This document shows, in pieces, positions 1 to 6,661 of a stretch of 15,364 nt of DNA. The first letter of the stretch is position 1, and the number at the start of each line of letters is the position of its first letter. The notes beneath the pieces were generated by a model that made no database searches, was not told the DNA's origin, and saw nothing but the letters and a program-made list of their open reading frames with translations. This DNA is from Clostridia bacterium. GTDB taxonomy: Bacteria > Bacillota_A > Clostridia > Oscillospirales > CAG-272. The translations under genes and the position numbers were made by a program. The DNA lies in the NCBI GenBank assembly GCA_017408625.1, contig JAFQUG010000017.1, forward strand, positions 1-15,364, read 5' to 3'.

Positions 1-351
1 ACAGTGTTCCAGTCTATTCCGCTTGACGGTATCGTCATCGTTTCCAGCCCTCAGGAGCTGGTTTCCATGATCGTCAAGAAGGCAGCTCACATGGCGGATA
101 TGATGGAGATCCCCGTGCTTGGTCTGGTTGAGAACATGAGCTACGTGCTCTGTCCCGATTGCGGCAAAAAGATCAGCGTATTCGGCGAGAGCCACATCGA
201 GGAGATCGCAAAGCAGTTCGGCTACGATCTGCTGGCTCAGATTCCCATGGATGCAAAGCTTGCAGCCTTGGTTGACAAGGGCTGGATCGAAATGATGCAG
301 AACGATTATCTGGACGCTGCATCCGATAAGATTGAAGATAAGCTGAAGTAA
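1..351 (+). CDS. mrp: Mrp/NBP35-type P-loop ATPase, iron-sulfur cluster carrier (5' truncated)
   Basis: The reading frame is open at the left edge, so only the last 116 codons are present; the GTG at position 4 is an internal Val codon, not a start. The visible part matches the C-terminal half of Mrp/ApbC/NBP35 ATPases: the Phe-Gln-Ser-Ile-Pro stretch leading into a hydrophobic strand and the SPQELVSMIVKKA helix, then NMSYVLCPDCG. The CPDC pair (nt 151-162) is the CxxC motif through which these proteins hold a bridging Fe-S cluster in a dimer. Members are cytoplasmic and transfer Fe-S clusters to apo-targets. The Walker A segment lies outside the window. The gene ends at TAA 349-351, and a palindromic element starts 5 bp later. 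Family assignment is firm; the client proteins are unknown. Confidence 0.9.
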   Translation, partial: TVFQSIPLDGIVIVSSPQELVSMIVKKAAHMADMMEIPVLGLVENMSYVLCPDCGKKISVFGESHIEEIAKQFGYDLLAQIPMDAKLAALVDKGWIEMMQNDYLDAASDKIEDKLK

Positions 352-355
352 AAAT

Positions 356-665
356 AGAAGGACTTGGCCATGGGGAGATACTCCAAACGGAGTATCACGC
401 CAGTTCTATTCGCCTTTGGCGAGTGATATTGCTACGCAGTGATATTCGGCTTACGCCGAGTGGTATTCGCTTCGCGAGTTTTAGAGCGAATAGAATATCA
501 CTGAAGCCGTAAAGCTTCAATATCACTATTGCGGCAGCAATAATATCACTCCGACGCAGTCGGAATATCACTCATATAGCAAAAAGAGAGAGCTTTGCGA
601 AATATCTTTTCGCATGACTCTCTCTTTTCTCCGCTAATTTTGCACGCCCTAAGGCAAGTCCTTCT
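356..665. repeat. Composite palindromic element with 11-bp terminal inverted repeats (MITE-like or expanded intergenic palindrome)
   Basis: This is the whole gene-free stretch between mrp and the exonuclease gene. Its ends are perfect 11-bp inverted repeats (AGAAGGACTTG at 356-366, its complement at 655-665), each within a few bases of a stop codon. Inside are a hairpin (377-384 with 389-396) and a 10-bp inverted pair (404-413 with 486-495). There is also a series of short hairpins separated by a 9-bp word: AGTGATATT at 422-430 and 438-446 with a one-base variant at 459-467, then its complement AATATCACT at 494-502, 519-527, 542-550 and 564-572. The spacers between words are themselves small palindromes, for example 503-518, 528-541 and 551-563. 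There is no coding potential. Mobility by a transposase acting in trans is inference. Confidence 0.75.
582..628. terminator. Bidirectional intrinsic terminator between mrp and the exonuclease gene
   Basis: A perfect 11-bp stem (582-592 with 618-628, purine-rich arm then CT-rich arm ending TTTT) encloses a second 7-bp stem (596-602 with 608-614) with a 5-nt loop. An A-run on the left and a T-run on the right let it end transcripts from both converging genes. It lies inside the 356-665 element. Confidence 0.75.
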
Positions 666-666
666 T

Positions 667-1509
667 TTATCGAAGTCCGATGCTTTCCAAAATTTGTGTC
701 GTAGTCAAGCCGCAATCGGTATAGACGAGCTGTTTATGGGTAAAGGGAATTGCCGCGTGTCCGTCCAGCGTGATCAGCTGCTTGTTGAGTCGCAGACGGT
801 CAAGATTTTGCTCCACGGCCTCGCGAAGCCTTGGGCGCGTGATCTGCTCGGTGTGATCCATCAATGCCTCCAGCGTGCCGAATTGCGTCATCAAAGCGGC
901 AGCTGTTTTGGGGCCAACACCGGGCACGCCCTTGATGTTGTCCGATCCGTCACCCGTCAGTGATTTGAAATCGGCGTACTGACAGGGGTGAATCCCGAAT
1001 TTGCTTTGTATGTACGCCGTGTCGCACAAGACAGAGTGCTCACCGCGATAGCGCAGCACGTGTACCTGATCCGTAATCAGCTGAAAAAAGTCGCTGTCCT
1101 GCGAGGCGATCACAATAGCTGAGTCCTGTCCGTAGGTCTTTGCATAAGCCGCCAATACGTCGTCGGTCTCGCAATCTGTGGTCTCGGTGTGCGCGATGCC
1201 CATAAAGTCAAGCGCGCGGTAAATATCGGGCAGCTGAGAGAAGGGATTGTCGTCCGCATCGGCATCCGAAAAATCCTCGCGGTTGGCCTTATAATCGGCA
1301 TCCAGATCGGTGCGCGGATTGTGCACCTCACCGTCAAAGATCACGGCTACGTGCGTCGGGTGCGTCATGGCGATCATCTTGCGCAAAGCACCCGTAAAGC
1401 CAAGCGTGCCCTGAATGGCGCGCCCGTTTTTGCCCAGAATGCGTGCGGGCATGCCATAAAACATCTGAAAGAGCAGGCAATGACCGTCGATCAGTAAGAG
1501 CTTGTTCAT
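667..1509 (-). CDS. Stand-alone 5'-3' exonuclease (DNA polymerase I N-terminal exonuclease / flap endonuclease family)
   Basis: The 280-aa protein covers only the PIN-like nuclease plus helix-hairpin-helix module seen at the N terminus of Pol I, without a polymerase domain, like B. subtilis YpcP. Visible motifs, in order, are LLIDGHCLLF (metal-binding Asp near residue 7), an FDGE strand, the YKANRED arch segment, CETDDVLA, SQDSDFFQLI, and the helix-hairpin-helix GDGSDNIKGVPGVGPKTAA. It should remove flaps or RNA primers in repair and Okazaki processing. An in-frame upstream codon exists, but the ATG at 1509 is preferred because it gives MNKLLLIDGH and forms TGATG with the stop of the upstream tautomerase gene, indicating translational coupling. 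No strong SD precedes it. Whether a full-length polA is also present in the genome cannot be seen. Confidence 0.88.
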   Translation of the reverse strand: MNKLLLIDGHCLLFQMFYGMPARILGKNGRAIQGTLGFTGALRKMIAMTHPTHVAVIFDGEVHNPRTDLDADYKANREDFSDADADDNPFSQLPDIYRALDFMGIAHTETTDCETDDVLAAYAKTYGQDSAIVIASQDSDFFQLITDQVHVLRYRGEHSVLCDTAYIQSKFGIHPCQYADFKSLTGDGSDNIKGVPGVGPKTAAALMTQFGTLEALMDHTEQITRPRLREAVEQNLDRLRLNKQLITLDGHAAIPFTHKQLVYTDCGLTTTQILESIGLR

Positions 1510-1850
1510 CAGAAGTTCTGTGAGCTCCAGCCCCACAGGCTGACCTCTTCGTATTTGACGTAGGTGCTGTCCACGGGAATCTCAAGTACGTCCTGCATGA
1601 TACGGCAGACCTCTGCGGTCAGCTCCTCGCACTTCTGCGCGTCGATCTTGCCGAATACCTGCACCTGTACCATGGCACAGGGTGCATCGCTTCCGTGAAA
1701 ATACATGCGGCAGGAGTCCTTGATCTCCAGCATCAGCCATCTCTCGCTCTTGCCGGGCAGAATGGCAATGGCACGGCCAAGCTGCTCCTTTAAGGTGATC
1801 TCTTCGTTTTTTGTCACCTGCTTGTTTGTTTTGATGTCAATAAAGGGCAT
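1509..1850 (-). CDS. Macrophage migration inhibitory factor (MIF)-like tautomerase family protein
   Basis: The 113-aa product is the size of MIF (about 115 aa). Two ATG codons are adjacent; the second (1850) sits 6 nt from a GGAGG and gives Met-Pro-Phe-Ile, so Met removal would expose Pro1, the catalytic base of the tautomerase superfamily. The first ATG would bury it and is only 3 nt from the SD. Other MIF-like features are Gly-Lys near residue 34 (the Lys32 equivalent), SDAPCAMVQVQVFGKI in the position of the MIF SSEPCALCSLHSIGKI strand, a TYVKYEE strand, and the C-terminal WGWSSQNF resembling MIF VGWNNSTF. Such proteins are trimeric and tautomerise keto-enol substrates such as phenylpyruvate in vitro; the bacterial substrate is unknown. 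It is the first gene of a two-gene unit with the exonuclease (1-nt overlap) and has its own promoter. Confidence 0.87.
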   Translation of the reverse strand: MPFIDIKTNKQVTKNEEITLKEQLGRAIAILPGKSERWLMLEIKDSCRMYFHGSDAPCAMVQVQVFGKIDAQKCEELTAEVCRIMQDVLEIPVDSTYVKYEEVSLWGWSSQNF

Positions 1851-1879
1851 CATACACCTCCGAAAATGGTATTTACTTT

Positions 1880-1908
1880 ATTATAATGGAAAATTGAGCG
1901 CATGGCAA
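1880..1908 (-). promoter_or_regulatory. SigA-type promoter of the MIF-exonuclease unit
   Basis: On the minus strand TTGCCA (1908-1903), a 17-bp spacer and a consensus TATAAT (1885-1880) precede the GGAGG and start codon by about 20 bp. It is divergent from the M16 operon promoter, with 20 bp between the two -35 boxes. Confidence 0.75.
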
Positions 1909-1928
1909 GAGCAAAATGGGCAAAAGAC

Positions 1929-1957
1929 TTGATTTTTTTTGGTTTTGGGTGTATGAT
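1929..1957 (+). promoter_or_regulatory. SigA-type promoter of the M16-lgt-folD operon
   Basis: TTGATT (1929-1934), a T-rich 17-bp spacer and TATGAT (1952-1957) lie 33 bp upstream of the first start codon. No other promoter is evident before folD, so this probably drives all four genes. Confidence 0.7.
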
Positions 1958-1990
1958 AATATAGAAGTAATATGTATACGTGGAGAAACA

Positions 1991-3295
1991 ATGATTCCAA
2001 CTTTATATAAAATCACACCGGCTGTCAATTTGCGGGCGATCCGAACCGATCGCTTCAAAAACGCGCAGCTGTCAATTTCGTTTATTTTACCGGCAGACAG
2101 GGAACTGTCCCCTCTGACTACGCTGTTGTTTTCTGTGCTGCGGCGCGGTACTGAGCAGTATCCTGCCATCAAGGATCTCAATTACGCGTTGGATATGCTG
2201 TACGGTGCGTCGCTTTCTTATCGCAACAGCTTTTTCGGCGATTGCCAGGTCATCGGCTTTGTGCTGGAAACGCTTGGCAAGCGTTATCTGCCTGTGGGTG
2301 AGCAGACCGATCCCTTGGCTCAGGGACTTCACGTCATCGAGCAGATGATATTCCACCCGCTTCGGGATGAATACGGTATATTGCGCCGCGAAAATGTGGA
2401 GAGCGAGATCAAGAATACCTGCGACGATATCCGTGCACAGGTCAACGACACTCGCTCCTATGCCCATATGCGTCTGCGTGAATGCATGTGTGCAGACGAG
2501 CCTTACGGCGCATCCTTGGTGGGCAAGGTCGAGCAGGTAGCATCCTTTACACCAGAAATGCTGACCGAGCATCATAAAAAGCTTTTACAAATTGCTCGTA
2601 TAGAATGCTTTTACGTGGGCAGCGACGATCCCGAGCGTGTAGCCGCTTTGCTTGGCGAACTGTTTGCAAAAGCGCCGACAGCACAAGCCCTCATGCCGGG
2701 CACGTTGATCCTGCCGCCGCCCGCGCAGACGCGTCGCGTGACCGAGGATCTGCCCGTGGCACAGGGAAAATTGGAGATCGGCTTCCGCACCGGTATTACG
2801 CCCGATCATCCCGACGCGATCGCGCAATCGGTGTTCAATGAAATCTTCGGCGGCAATTCGGTCTCAAGACTGTTTATGAACCTGCGTGAAAAGCACAGTC
2901 TTTGCTATCATTGCTACAGTGCATCCGTGGCGCATAAGGGGTTGCTTAACGTTTCCTGCGGAATTCTGCCGCAGAATAAGCAGCAGGCCGAGGAAGAGAT
3001 CTTTTCTCAGCTTGCGCATATGCAAAACAGGCTCGTGAGCAAGCAAGAGCTTGCCATGGCACAAAAATCACTTATCAATATTTTGCGTCAGTGCACCGAT
3101 TCACCGGCCGCAATGCAATCCTATTGGTTTGGCAGACAGGTGTTTTACGGCTCGTCGCTCACGCCTGAACAATGCATAGCTCGCGTCAAGGCGGTGACCC
3201 CACAGGACGTTTTGAGAGTGGCGCGTGCAACCGTGCCCGATACGGTGTATTTCCTCAACGGAACGGTGACGGGAGAGGAGGGCTCGGATGACTGA
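1991..3295 (+). CDS. M16 family peptidase-like protein, non-catalytic subunit (YmfF-like)
   Basis: The 434-aa product has the two-lobed M16B layout but no HxxEH zinc motif: the region where it should lie (about residues 42-75, ending DMLYGASLSYR) has none. It keeps the C-terminal-lobe segment SRLFMNLREKHSLCYHCYS with an R299/Y306 pair, the substrate-binding pair that the inactive partner of heterodimeric M16B enzymes contributes. The start is ATG 1991, 5 nt after GGAG; an in-frame GTG at 1916 lies upstream of the promoter -10 box and is excluded. The stop overlaps the next gene by 8 bp, typical of subunits made together. In Bacillus the YmfF/YmfH pair has been linked to maturation of the 5-aminopentanol modification of EF-P; other M16 pairs process peptides. 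The exact role here is inference. Confidence 0.85.
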   Translation: MIPTLYKITPAVNLRAIRTDRFKNAQLSISFILPADRELSPLTTLLFSVLRRGTEQYPAIKDLNYALDMLYGASLSYRNSFFGDCQVIGFVLETLGKRYLPVGEQTDPLAQGLHVIEQMIFHPLRDEYGILRRENVESEIKNTCDDIRAQVNDTRSYAHMRLRECMCADEPYGASLVGKVEQVASFTPEMLTEHHKKLLQIARIECFYVGSDDPERVAALLGELFAKAPTAQALMPGTLILPPPAQTRRVTEDLPVAQGKLEIGFRTGITPDHPDAIAQSVFNEIFGGNSVSRLFMNLREKHSLCYHCYSASVAHKGLLNVSCGILPQNKQQAEEEIFSQLAHMQNRLVSKQELAMAQKSLINILRQCTDSPAAMQSYWFGRQVFYGSSLTPEQCIARVKAVTPQDVLRVARATVPDTVYFLNGTVTGEEGSDD

Positions 3296-4595
3296 TCATA
3301 TTATCCAAAGACGTGTGCTTCGTAACGTACGCCTTGGCGAACGATATACCGAGCTGCTGCACGAAAGCGGTCTGAAGATTTTCGTATATCCCAAAAAGTG
3401 CTCCACTATCTATGCCGTGCTGCAGGTCGGTCTTGGATCGATGGACAGCGAATATCTGGACGAGCAGGGCAATGAGAGATGCATGCCCGAGGGTACGGCG
3501 CATTATCTGGAGCACAAAATGTTTGAAAATGAGGACGGTGTCAATTCCGATCTGAAGTTTTCTGCGCTTGGCGCGGATGCGAATGCTTTTACTTCATATG
3601 ACCGAACAGCTTATCTGTTCAACTGTACCTCAGGGCTTCGCGCTTGTCTTGGCGAGCTTTTGCGATTTGTGACGCACCCGTATTTTACCGAGGAATCGGT
3701 AGAGCGTGAGCGTGGCATCATCGCAGAGGAGATCAGAGGCGCAGCCGATCATCCCTGGGAACGGGCTTACAGCCGGCTGATGAAGGCCATGTACCAAACG
3801 CATACCGTGCGCAACGAGATCGCAGGAAGCGAGCAATCCATATCGCTTGTTACGCCTGAGCTGCTTTACCGCTGTACCGAGACCTTTTACGTACCGTCCA
3901 ACATGTCGCTTGCGGTGTGCGGTGACGTTACTCCCGCAGAGATTGTGCGCGTGGTCAACGAGTGCATAGAGCCCGAGTATCAGCCGCCGCGCTTTGTACG
4001 CAAGAGATTTGATGAGCAGCCAACGGTGGTCAATGAGCGCGCGGTCAGCTATATGCCCGTACCAAGACCCGTATTTTACATAGGCCTTAAGGATACGGAT
4101 ATTTCGCCCGATCCCGCCGTTCGCATCCATAAGGACGCTTGCATGACGCTGCTGTTCGAGCTGATCTTTTCCATGTCGGGCAAGCTTTGCAGTGAACTTT
4201 ACGAGCAAGGACTGATTTCTTATGGCCTTTATTACGGCTATTCGATCTGTGAGCGCGTGGCAAACGGTACGGCAGCAGGGGAGTCGGATGACCCCGAGGC
4301 AGTATACGCTGCATTGCTCGACTATATTGAAGAGCTTAAGAAAAACGGCATTCCGAGAGAGGATTTTGAGCGTTGCCGACGCGTGGAATACGGCAATTTT
4401 GTCTCGGAATTCGATTCTCCCGAAAATATTGTCAACGTGCTGCTGTCCTTTGCGGATGACGGCAGCGAGGTGCTTTCCTATGCGCAGCTGATGGAGAGCG
4501 TAACGTACGAGCAGGTAACCGAGTATCTGCACCGTTGCTTTGTCAAGCAAAATATGTGTCTGTCCGTGGTGTATCCCGAGGACGCGCAAGAATAA
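3288..4595 (+). CDS. M16 family zinc metallopeptidase, catalytic subunit (YmfH-like)
   Basis: The 435-aa protein carries the inverted zinc motif H72-YL-E75-H76 in GTAHYLEHKMFE; E75 is the general base. The third zinc ligand is expected 72 residues after H76, and E148 in RERGIIAEEI fits. The flanking GADANAFTSYDRTAY is typical of the M16 active lobe. A C-terminal lobe follows, with SGKLCSELYEQGLISYG. Start ATG 3288 is preceded by AGGAGGG and lies within the last codons of the upstream inactive homologue, so the two are almost certainly translated together and should form a heterodimer in the cytoplasm (no signal peptide). It is followed 12 bp later by lgt. Closest recognisable type is Bacillus YmfH; the physiological substrate cannot be read from the sequence. 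Confidence 0.9.
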   Translation: MTDHIIQRRVLRNVRLGERYTELLHESGLKIFVYPKKCSTIYAVLQVGLGSMDSEYLDEQGNERCMPEGTAHYLEHKMFENEDGVNSDLKFSALGADANAFTSYDRTAYLFNCTSGLRACLGELLRFVTHPYFTEESVERERGIIAEEIRGAADHPWERAYSRLMKAMYQTHTVRNEIAGSEQSISLVTPELLYRCTETFYVPSNMSLAVCGDVTPAEIVRVVNECIEPEYQPPRFVRKRFDEQPTVVNERAVSYMPVPRPVFYIGLKDTDISPDPAVRIHKDACMTLLFELIFSMSGKLCSELYEQGLISYGLYYGYSICERVANGTAAGESDDPEAVYAALLDYIEELKKNGIPREDFERCRRVEYGNFVSEFDSPENIVNVLLSFADDGSEVLSYAQLMESVTYEQVTEYLHRCFVKQNMCLSVVYPEDAQE

Positions 4596-4607
4596 GGAGG
4601 TCTGAAT

Positions 4608-5789
4608 ATGACGACAATATCTTTTCCCGGACTTGGAATCGGGGAATTTACCATCAAAAGAGCAGCCTTTGAGATCTTTGGCTTTGAGGTCTATTGGTAT
4701 GCCTTGCTGATCACCGCGGGCATCGCGCTTGCAGTGCTGTATACCAAGTACCGCTCGGAGCGCGAGGGCGTTTCTGTAGACAATTTATTGGATATCGCCA
4801 TGGCAACCGTCATTCTCGGTGTCATCGGCGCGCGCCTTTATTATGTGCTGACCTCGCTTGACTCGGGGCAGTACAAAACGCTGGCGGATTGGATCAACAT
4901 ACGCAACGGCGGGCTTGGCATTTACGGCGGCATCATCGGTGGTGTGATCGGCCTTGTGATTATGGCGGTGATCCGTAAGGCCAACGTGTTTGCCGTGCTG
5001 GACAGTGCAGCACCCGGCGTGATGATTGCACAGGCACTTGGCAGATGGGGCAACTTCTGCAACGGAGAAGCGTTCGGCTCGCCTATCGTGGACGGCAAGA
5101 TCACGTATGCGTTCTTAGGTCCGGATCAGACCTACCCCGTATCCGAGAACAATATTCTGTACCGCTTGCGCATGGGCGTTAACTCGACGGCCACCAACGG
5201 TAAGTTCATGGAGGTGCAGCCTACCTTCCTTTATGAGTCTTTGTGGAATCTGCTCGGCTTTGTGCTGATCAATCTGATCTACAAAAAGAAGAAATTCAAC
5301 GGACAGATCGCGCTTCTGTATTTTGCATGGTACGGCTTTGGCAGAATGTTCATCGAGGGCTTGCGTACTGACAGCCTGTATGTCCCGGGCACAGGCATCC
5401 GCATCTCGCAAATGCTGGGTCTTGTTCTGTTTATCGCGTCTGTTGCAACCTTGATCGTGGGCTTCGTGCTGACCTGTAAGAAAAAGATGCCCGCAGTCTT
5501 TTCGCCCTATTTTGTTCCCGATATCAAGGCATTCCGTGCGGAGCAGAAGAGAATTGAAGCAGAGAGAGTCGCAGCAAAGAAGGCGGAAAGAGCTGCAAAG
5601 CTTGCACAGCCTTTGCCCGAAGAACAAGAAGAACCCGAAGAACAAGAAGAACCCGAAGAACAAGAAGAACCCGAAGAACAAGAAGAACACAAAGAAACAA
5701 AAGAACCCGAAGAAACAAAAGAACCCGAAGAAACAAAAGAACCCGAAGAACCCCAAACCGAGGAGGAAGAGCATGGCGACCATCATTGA
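4608..5789 (+). CDS. lgt: Prolipoprotein diacylglyceryl transferase with a long acidic repeat tail
   Basis: Lgt transfers diacylglycerol from phosphatidylglycerol to the lipobox Cys of prelipoproteins at the cytoplasmic membrane. Visible signatures are GGLGIYGG (residues 101-108; Tyr106 where E. coli has His103, usual in Gram-positives), the Lgt signature GRWGNFCNGEAFG (145-157, with the essential Arg), QPTFLYES (204-211) and GRMFIEGLRTDS (245-256, second essential Arg). Seven or so hydrophobic segments end near residue 290. The start ATG 4608 follows AAGGAGG by 7 nt. At 393 aa it is about 100 residues longer than usual: after a basic helix (residues 303-333, rich in Lys/Arg/Ala/Glu) comes a Pro/Glu/Gln/Lys/Thr tail of hexapeptide repeats ending in a His/Asp-rich tip. 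The tail DNA overlaps the folD start by 17 bp. Catalytic assignment is firm; the tail function is unknown. Confidence 0.95.
   Translation: MTTISFPGLGIGEFTIKRAAFEIFGFEVYWYALLITAGIALAVLYTKYRSEREGVSVDNLLDIAMATVILGVIGARLYYVLTSLDSGQYKTLADWINIRNGGLGIYGGIIGGVIGLVIMAVIRKANVFAVLDSAAPGVMIAQALGRWGNFCNGEAFGSPIVDGKITYAFLGPDQTYPVSENNILYRLRMGVNSTATNGKFMEVQPTFLYESLWNLLGFVLINLIYKKKKFNGQIALLYFAWYGFGRMFIEGLRTDSLYVPGTGIRISQMLGLVLFIASVATLIVGFVLTCKKKMPAVFSPYFVPDIKAFRAEQKRIEAERVAAKKAERAAKLAQPLPEEQEEPEEQEEPEEQEEPEEQEEHKETKEPEETKEPEETKEPEEPQTEEEEHGDHH
5616..5759 (+). repeat. 18-bp tandem repeat array inside the lgt 3' end
   Basis: There are four near-identical 18-bp units encoding Pro-Glu-Glu-Gln-Glu-Glu (starting at 5616, 5634, 5652 and 5670), then a transition unit (His-Lys-Glu-Thr-Lys-Glu), two units encoding Pro-Glu-Glu-Thr-Lys-Glu (5706, 5724) and a decayed last unit. 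The DNA is strongly purine-biased on the plus strand. The unit length is a multiple of three, so copy-number change keeps both lgt and the downstream folD signals in register. Confidence 0.93.
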
Positions 5790-6624
5790 CGGTAAGAGAA
5801 TTTCGGCCGAGATCCGTGCCGAGCTTGCAGAAAAAACACAGGAATTCAAGAAAAAATATCATACCGTGCCCGGACTGGCAGTGATCATCGTGGGCGAAGA
5901 CCCCGCATCGCGCGTCTATGTTCGTAATAAGCACAAGGCCTGCGCAGAGGTAGGATTCTATTCCGAGGTGCACGAGCTGCCCGCGGATGCAACCGAGCAG
6001 CAGGTGCTTGATCTGATTGACAGACTCAACGGGTGTGCCGATATCCACGGCATTTTGGTGCAGTTACCCTTGCCCAAGCACCTGGACGAGCAAAAGATCC
6101 TGCTTCGCATCAAGCCCGAGAAGGATGTGGATGCATTCCATCCGTACAACGTTGGCAAGATCATGATCGGTGATTATAACGTTTTGCCTTGCACGCCCGC
6201 AGGCGTCATGCAGCTGCTTTCGCGCAGCGGTGTCAGCGCGTCGGGTAAGCATTGCGTGGTGATCGGCCGCTCCAATATCGTGGGCAAGCCCATGGCTATG
6301 CTGCTTTTGCACGATAACGGCACTGTGACCGTCTGCCATAGCCGCACGCCCGATCTGCGCGCACAGACCCTGCAGGCTGACATCTTGGTCAGCGCGGTAG
6401 GCAGAGCAGGCTTTGTCACAGCCGATATGGTCAAGCCCGGGGCTGTGGTAATTGACGTGGGCATCAACCGCAATGCAGACGGCAAGCTGTGCGGTGACGT
6501 GGATTTCGGACCCGTATCCGAGGTGGCGTCCATGATCACGCCCGTGCCCGGTGGTGTCGGTCCTATGACCATTACCATGCTGCTGCAGAATACGCTGACG
6601 GCCGCAACCGCCGCACAGAAATAA
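5773..6624 (+). CDS. folD: Bifunctional methylenetetrahydrofolate dehydrogenase / methenyltetrahydrofolate cyclohydrolase
   Basis: FolD interconverts 5,10-methylene-, 5,10-methenyl- and 10-formyl-THF using NADP, supplying one-carbon units. The 283-aa length is typical. Catalytic-domain motifs are SRVYVRNKHKACAEVG (Tyr49 and Lys53, the Tyr50/Lys54 pair of E. coli), GILVQLPLP, KDVDAFHPYNVG and PCTPAGVM. The Rossmann part has GRSNIVGKPMAMLL, and the C-terminal signature PVPGGVGPMT closes the active site. The start is ATG 5773: AGGAGG at 5761-5766 gives a 6-nt spacing, and this RBS lies within the lgt coding region, with a 17-bp gene overlap. The same frame stays open upstream only because the lgt repeat DNA lacks stops. 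It is the last gene of the M16-lgt-folD operon. Confidence 0.97.
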   Translation: MATIIDGKRISAEIRAELAEKTQEFKKKYHTVPGLAVIIVGEDPASRVYVRNKHKACAEVGFYSEVHELPADATEQQVLDLIDRLNGCADIHGILVQLPLPKHLDEQKILLRIKPEKDVDAFHPYNVGKIMIGDYNVLPCTPAGVMQLLSRSGVSASGKHCVVIGRSNIVGKPMAMLLLHDNGTVTVCHSRTPDLRAQTLQADILVSAVGRAGFVTADMVKPGAVVIDVGINRNADGKLCGDVDFGPVSEVASMITPVPGGVGPMTITMLLQNTLTAATAAQK

Positions 6625-6630
6625 AAGAAC

Positions 6631-6656
6631 AAGCCCGAGGCGATGTCTCGGGCTTT
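6631..6656. terminator. Intrinsic terminator after folD
   Basis: A 9-bp GC-rich stem (6631-6639 with 6647-6655) with a 7-nt loop, 6 bp after the folD stop, is followed by a short T-rich stretch. It sits between convergent folD and the zinc-ribbon gene and could serve both, though the T-run is modest. Confidence 0.75.
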
Positions 6657-6661
6657 ATTCC

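Noticed and set aside
422..572. CRISPR array (repeated 9-bp word with variable spacers)
   Set aside because: Repeats are only 9 bp and switch orientation midway, the spacers are 7-16 bp palindromes, and no cas gene is present.
3630..4589. 319-codon open frame on the minus strand opposite the YmfH-like gene
   Set aside because: The protein has no family features, and the opposite strand encodes a clear M16 peptidase with its zinc motif.
5616..5759. CRISPR or regulatory iteron interpretation of the 18-bp repeats
   Set aside because: Units are directly adjacent without spacers and are translated in frame as part of Lgt.
5512..5772. N-terminal extension of folD with Lys/Asn/Pro repeats
   Set aside because: It is a frame-shifted reading of the lgt tail; FolD has normal length and a good RBS from ATG 5773.
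5115..6048. Open frames on the minus strand with Phe/Leu/Cys-rich repeats opposite the lgt tail
   Set aside because: They exist only because the 18-bp purine repeat is stop-free in all frames; they resemble membrane proteins by composition alone.
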